Below are positions 60,424 to 64,000 of a stretch of DNA of 64,000 nucleotides, piece by piece (position 1 is the first letter of the stretch; the number at the start of each line of letters is the position of its first letter). Source of the DNA: Puerhibacterium puerhi (GTDB taxonomy: Bacteria > Actinomycetota > Actinomycetes > Actinomycetales > Cellulomonadaceae); the NCBI RefSeq assembly GCF_009846865.1, contig NZ_WUWN01000003.1, positions 62,001 to 126,000 of the forward strand, in the 5' to 3' direction. A program made the translations under genes and the position numbers. The notes under the pieces were generated by a model. That model worked only from the letters and a program-made list of their open reading frames with translations, had not been told where the DNA came from and searched no databases.

Positions 60424-62070
60424 TCAGCCCCGCGACAGCGCGCCGTAGCGGAACTTGAACGACGCGTCCAGCGTGTCCTCGGCGCCCTCGATGTCGGACG
60501 CCACGACCGCCACCTGCGCACCCTGCAGGTACGGCACCGTGGACAGGTCCGCGGCCACCGCCTCCTGGATCTGGCCGATGAGCGCGGCGCGCTCCGCCGC
60601 GTCGGCCGTCACCGCCTGCTGCAGGATCAGGTCGTTCACCTCGGCGTTGTCGTAGTGGTTGCCGAGGAAGTTCTCCTTGAGGAAGAACGGCGTCAGGTAG
60701 TTGTCGGCGTCGGAGTAGTCCGGGAACCAGCCGAGCTGGTAGGCCGGGTAGACGTCGGACGTGCGGTCCTTCGAGTACTGCACCCACTCGGTGGTCTGCA
60801 GGTTCACCGTGAACAGGCCGTCGGCCTCGAGCTGGTCCTTGATCAGGGCGTACTCGTCGCCCGACGACGGGCCGTAGTGGTCGTTCGAGTACTGCAGGCT
60901 GAGCTCGACAGGCGTCGTGACGCCGGCGGCCTCGAGCACCTCCTTGGCCTTGGCGGCGTCGGGCGCGCCCTGGCCGTCGCCGTACATCTCCTTGAGGGGC
61001 TCGGTGGCGCCGGTCAGGCCCGCCGGGACGAAGGAGTACAGCGGCGTGTAGGTGCCCTTGTAGACCTGCTCCGCGATCGCGTCGCGGTCGAGCAGGTGCG
61101 CCACGGCCTGGCGGACGGCGAGCGCCTTGTCCGCGTCGGCGTCGGGCTGCGCGGCACCGTACGGCTGCGTGTCGAAGTTGAACGTGATGTAGCGGATCTC
61201 CCCGCCCGGGCCCTCGACGACCTTGACGCCGTCGTCGCCGCGCAGGTCCTCGACGTCGGTCGCGGACAGCGAGCGGAACGCCACGTCGACGCCGCCCTCC
61301 TGGACCTCGAGCTTGAGGTTCGACGAGTCGGCGAAGTACCGGACGTTGACCTCCGGCGTCTTCGCGGCGCCGAGCACGCCCTGGTAGCCGTCGTACGCCT
61401 CGTAGGTGATGAGGGAGTTCACCTCGTAGCTGGTGATGACGTACTGGCCGGCGAACGCCTCGCCGTCGACGATCTCCTGGTCGGGCGTGAGCGCGTCCGC
61501 CGCGAAGACCTCCTCGTCGACGATCGGGCCGGCGGGCGAGGACAGGATCTGCGGGAAGACCTGGTCGTTCTCGCTCTTGAGGTGGAAGACGACGGTGGTG
61601 TCGTCGACGGCCTCGGTCGACTCGAGGTTGTACAGCAGCGACGACGGCCCGTTCTCGTCCGCGATGGCGAGCTGCCGGTCGAACGTGAACTTCACGTCCG
61701 AGGAGGTCAGGTCGTGCCCGTTGGCCCACTTCAGGCCCGGCTTGAGCTTGACCGTGTACTCGGTGGGCGAGGTGAACTCGGCCGACTCGGCGATGTCCGG
61801 CTGGACGTCCGGGCTGCCGTACGGCGTGTTCATCAGGAACGGGTACACCTGGTTCATCACGGCGAACGACCCGTTGTCGTACGAGCCGGCCGGGTCGAGC
61901 GAGGTGATCTTGTCGGTCGTGCCGACGGTGATCGCCTCACCGCCGCCCTCGTTCGCGCCGGCCTCGTCGTCGCTGCCTCCGCCACCGCAGGCGGTCAGCG
62001 CCAGGGTGATCGCCGTCATGCCTGCCGCGGCGGCGGTCAGTCGCCGTCCGGACACCCGGATCGAGCTCAT
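60424..62070 (-). CDS. ABC transporter solute-binding lipoprotein, family 5
   Basis: A 548-residue lipoprotein. The signal peptide ends in LALTACGGGGSDD with lipidated Cys28. Family 5 marks are the SLDPAGSYDNGSFAVMNQVYPFL start near 55, LKPGLKWANGHDLTSSDVKFTFDR near 105 and VRQAVAHLLDRDAIAEQVYKG near 318. The neighbours give no catabolic enzyme or regulator, so this system could import peptides; that is a default guess. I chose the ATG at 62070 (AGGGG upstream); an upstream start would put the signal peptide 34 residues inside. It is the first gene of the leftward operon. Confidence 0.92.
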   Translation of the reverse strand: MSSIRVSGRRLTAAAAGMTAITLALTACGGGGSDDEAGANEGGGEAITVGTTDKITSLDPAGSYDNGSFAVMNQVYPFLMNTPYGSPDVQPDIAESAEFTSPTEYTVKLKPGLKWANGHDLTSSDVKFTFDRQLAIADENGPSSLLYNLESTEAVDDTTVVFHLKSENDQVFPQILSSPAGPIVDEEVFAADALTPDQEIVDGEAFAGQYVITSYEVNSLITYEAYDGYQGVLGAAKTPEVNVRYFADSSNLKLEVQEGGVDVAFRSLSATDVEDLRGDDGVKVVEGPGGEIRYITFNFDTQPYGAAQPDADADKALAVRQAVAHLLDRDAIAEQVYKGTYTPLYSFVPAGLTGATEPLKEMYGDGQGAPDAAKAKEVLEAAGVTTPVELSLQYSNDHYGPSSGDEYALIKDQLEADGLFTVNLQTTEWVQYSKDRTSDVYPAYQLGWFPDYSDADNYLTPFFLKENFLGNHYDNAEVNDLILQQAVTADAAERAALIGQIQEAVAADLSTVPYLQGAQVAVVASDIEGAEDTLDASFKFRYGALSRG

Positions 62071-62176
62071 CTCGTGGTTCCCCTCTCTGGGGCGTGTGCG
62101 CGTTCTCCCGCGGCCCGACGTCGGGCCGCCGCGCGCGGCCACGGGGCCGCGGCGCGGGGAGGTTTCTAGCACACCC

Positions 62177-62248
62177 GTGTGTCACCCCCGTCACACATCC
62201 GTGTCACACCGGACAGCTGTGACCGCATCGTGACCACAACGTGACCGT
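62177..62248. promoter_or_regulatory. Cluster of GTGAC/GTCAC half-sites upstream of the second importer operon
   Basis: GTGTGTCAC (62177), GTCACACA (62190), GTGTCACACC (62201), TGTGACC (62219), GTGACC (62230) and GTGACC (62241) crowd about 70 bp, more than 100 bp upstream of the binding-protein ATG. Several pair as inverted repeats (GTGTG/CACAC). It is probably a multi-site operator; the protein is unknown. The rest of 62071-62363 shows no gene. Confidence 0.45.
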
Positions 62249-62350
62249 GAGGCCCTCAGGGCCCGGCAGGACCGTCCGGCAGCTACCGGCGCTGCCGGAT
62301 CGTGACCGGCACGACGCGTGCCGCCCCGGCGCTCGCGGGCGCCGCCGACC

Positions 62351-62356
62351 TAGACT
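62351..62356 (+). promoter_or_regulatory. -10 box (TAGACT) of the right-edge membrane protein gene
   Basis: TAGACT 7 nt before the ATG at 62364; leaderless spacing. Confidence 0.5.
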
Positions 62357-62363
62357 CGACGGC

Positions 62364-64000
62364 ATGTCCGACGACAGCGCGGCGGGTACGTCGCCTGCCC
62401 GGGCGCAGCGGCCTCCGGTCGTCGAGGTCGGGTCGTTCGTCGGCCCCGACGGCGCGCTGCGGCGCGCCCCGGCCACCGCTGCGAGCACGCACGATGCCCG
62501 CTCCGACGCCGCCCCGGCGACGGGGCGGGACGCGGGCGACCCCATCGGCGCCCCGTCCGGCCCCGCCGACTCCCGCCCTGCCGCCCCCGCGTCCGGGCCC
62601 GCCGCGGCACCGCAGCGTGGCGGCGGCGGGTCGCACCCGTCGACGACGGCGCTGCAGGCAGTGCTCTTCGGCGACGGCGCCCTCCCGGGCACCGAGCCCG
62701 ACCTGGTCCGCGTCGTGGACACCCCGGAGCGCCGGGTACGCCACCCCAGCGACGTGCTCGGCGTGATCGTCTCGGCGGTCGGCGTCGCGCTCGTGCTCGT
62801 GCTGTCCGTCGTCGCGCACGGGACCACCGAGGGCGTCACGCAGGACGTGCAGGGCTTCGCCGGCCTGCTCGCGTCGCTGCTGTTCTTCCCCGTCAACGTG
62901 CTCGAGGGCATCGTGACGATCATCGTCCCGGTGGCGGTGCTCCTCGAGCTGCTCGCGCGGCGGCTGATGCGCCAGATGGTCGAGTCGATCGCCGCCGCCG
63001 CGCTGGGCCTGGCCCTGGGCCTGCTGGCGCTGTTCCTCGTCACCCAGGTCGGCAGCCCCGAGCTGGTCCGCAGCATGTCGGTGTGGTCGTCGGGCCTGTG
63101 GCAGGTGACCATCCCCGCCTACATCAGCGCGATCGCCGCGCTGCTGACGGTCGCCGGCCCGCGCACGCGGCGCCGCACCGTGCGCTGGTCGTGGAACATC
63201 GTCACGGTCGCGGTGCTCGTCGTGCTCATCACCGGCCAGGTCTCCCTGCCCGGTGTCCTGGTGACGCTGCTGCTCGGCCGCCTGGCCGGGCAGGCCGTGC
63301 AGTACCTGTCCGGCGTGCGCAGCGAGCGCGCCTACGGCCCCGAGCTGGTGCAGGCGGTGCAGCGCGCCGGCTTCCGCCCGGTGGCGCTCGTGCGGGTGCG
63401 CGACCTGGGCGAGGAGGTGCCCGACGGCGGTCCTCGGGACGGCGAGGCCGTCGCGCGCTCGTCGGACCCGGCCGCCGCCGCCCTGACCCGTACCGGGGAC
63501 AACCGCGTCTACGCGATGCTCGACGAGGAGGGTGTGCGCCGCGACGTCGTCGTGCTCGACGGCGACCGGCAGGTGTTCGGCGCGCTGGCCCGCGTCTGGC
63601 GGGTCGTGCGCATGCGCGGGTTCGAGAGCCGCGCGGCGATGTCGCTCAAGGCGGTCGCGGAGCACACCGCCCTGCTGAGCCACGCCGCCGCCGCGGCGGG
63701 CGTGCGCACCCCGCGGCTGCTCGGCGTCGGCATGGCCGCCGACTCGGTGGCGCTGGTGCAGGAGCACGCGCGCGGCGCGGTGGCGCTGCGCGACCTGCCG
63801 GACGCCGCCTTCGCCGGCGAGCGCGGGGACGCCCTGCTCGCCGCGGCCTGGGACCAGCTGCGCCGGGCCCACGCCGTCGGCATCACCCACCACATGCTCA
63901 CGCCGGACACCGTGCTCGTGCACGACGACGACGCGGGCCGTCCGCACGTGTGGCTGACCGGCTGGGAGCTGGGCGAGATCGCCTCCTCGGCGCTGTCGCG
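62364..64000 (+). CDS. Large membrane protein, probable N-terminal part of a lysylphosphatidylglycerol synthase-like (flippase-like) protein; partial
   Basis: The first 545 residues are present and the gene runs off the right edge. Residues 1-115 are a disordered Ala/Pro/Gly-rich region. Hydrophobic segments lie at about 132-152 (SDVLGVIVSAVGVALVLVLSVV), 168-195, 206-230, 245-262 and 275-297. After them comes a soluble region with VYAMLDEEGVRRDVVVLDGDRQVFG near 382 and VRTPRLLGVGMAADSVALVQEHARGAVALRDL near 447, then RRAHAVGITHHMLTPDTVLVHDDD near 505. This region resembles a kinase-like/aminoglycoside phosphotransferase fold (HxxxTPDTVLV resembling the catalytic loop, with Asp replaced). In some actinobacterial proteins such a module precedes a lysyl-PG-synthase membrane domain; that C-terminal part is not visible here. 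Confidence 0.6.
   Translation, partial: MSDDSAAGTSPARAQRPPVVEVGSFVGPDGALRRAPATAASTHDARSDAAPATGRDAGDPIGAPSGPADSRPAAPASGPAAAPQRGGGGSHPSTTALQAVLFGDGALPGTEPDLVRVVDTPERRVRHPSDVLGVIVSAVGVALVLVLSVVAHGTTEGVTQDVQGFAGLLASLLFFPVNVLEGIVTIIVPVAVLLELLARRLMRQMVESIAAAALGLALGLLALFLVTQVGSPELVRSMSVWSSGLWQVTIPAYISAIAALLTVAGPRTRRRTVRWSWNIVTVAVLVVLITGQVSLPGVLVTLLLGRLAGQAVQYLSGVRSERAYGPELVQAVQRAGFRPVALVRVRDLGEEVPDGGPRDGEAVARSSDPAAAALTRTGDNRVYAMLDEEGVRRDVVVLDGDRQVFGALARVWRVVRMRGFESRAAMSLKAVAEHTALLSHAAAAAGVRTPRLLGVGMAADSVALVQEHARGAVALRDLPDAAFAGERGDALLAAAWDQLRRAHAVGITHHMLTPDTVLVHDDDAGRPHVWLTGWELGEIASSALS

Noticed and set aside
46000-62070. Both family 5 importers as duplicates of one operon
   Set aside because: Gene order is similar, but the binding proteins and ATPases share only family motifs, and only the first has a LacI gene and glycosidase.

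Overview
The window is extremely GC-rich coding DNA with strong third-position G/C, many GTG starts, ATGA/GTGA overlaps between co-directional genes, and many start codons 6-7 nt after a TANNNT box. This fits a high-GC actinobacterium. The gene content (CsoR/CopA copper module, family 1 beta-glucosidase with an oligosaccharide-type importer, haem genes with a HemY-type oxidase) suggests Micrococcales of the Cellulomonas/Cellulosimicrobium/Isoptericola kind. That placement is inference; no rRNA gene is present to settle it. I see no tRNA, rRNA, CRISPR array, insertion sequence or prophage.

Layout. 1-4 kb: edge of an AbiEi-like protein, serS with a coupled HAD phosphatase, and a diacylglycerol-kinase-family lipid kinase. 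4-10.7 kb: a 1534-residue membrane protein made of two copies of the same ectodomain plus membrane module, facing a family 2 glycosyltransferase, then a DUF5926 gene. 10.8-13.8 kb: a CoA-transferase whose CaiB-like segments appear in permuted order, and an MHS-type symporter. 13.9-26.4 kb: haem biosynthesis. hemA is divergent from hemE-hemY, which is followed by a 27-codon microORF and a nitronate monooxygenase; then a TetR/DHA2 efflux pair with a perfect operator, then hemC-hemD-hemB-hemL with overlapping starts. hemABCDEL takes glutamyl-tRNA to coproporphyrinogen and HemY oxidises it; the last steps (hemQ, hemH) are not in the window.

26.3-30.2 kb: a C1 oxidation cassette of GAF regulator, NAD formate dehydrogenase and glutathione-independent formaldehyde dehydrogenase. 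30.3-35.4 kb: a membrane-anchored beta-propeller protein, an ABC exporter with a palindrome over its start codon, and an MFS exporter. 35.5-40 kb: a LysR gene, then csoR-copZ-copA with a textbook copper operator inside the promoter. 40-44.6 kb: histidine kinase/response regulator followed by a NatAB-type ABC exporter. 44.7-53.7 kb: a LacI-regulated catabolic operon: family 5 binding protein, two permeases, fused double ATPase, alpha/beta hydrolase, GH1 beta-glucosidase. 53.8-56.5 kb: a CPBP protease and a PoxB-like pyruvate oxidase. 56.5-62.1 kb: a second, leftward Opp/Dpp-type importer. 62.4 kb to the end: an N-terminal part of a large membrane protein.

Most unusual is the repeat content. 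A 42-bp imperfect palindrome (ends TGTCAG/CTGACA) occurs three times: once between genes and twice in frame inside hemD, where it adds peptide to a surface loop, as Rickettsia palindromic elements do. A 34-bp perfect hairpin built from tandem 21-bp units separates two convergent genes. Several 13-22-bp tandem repeats sit next to operon junctions.
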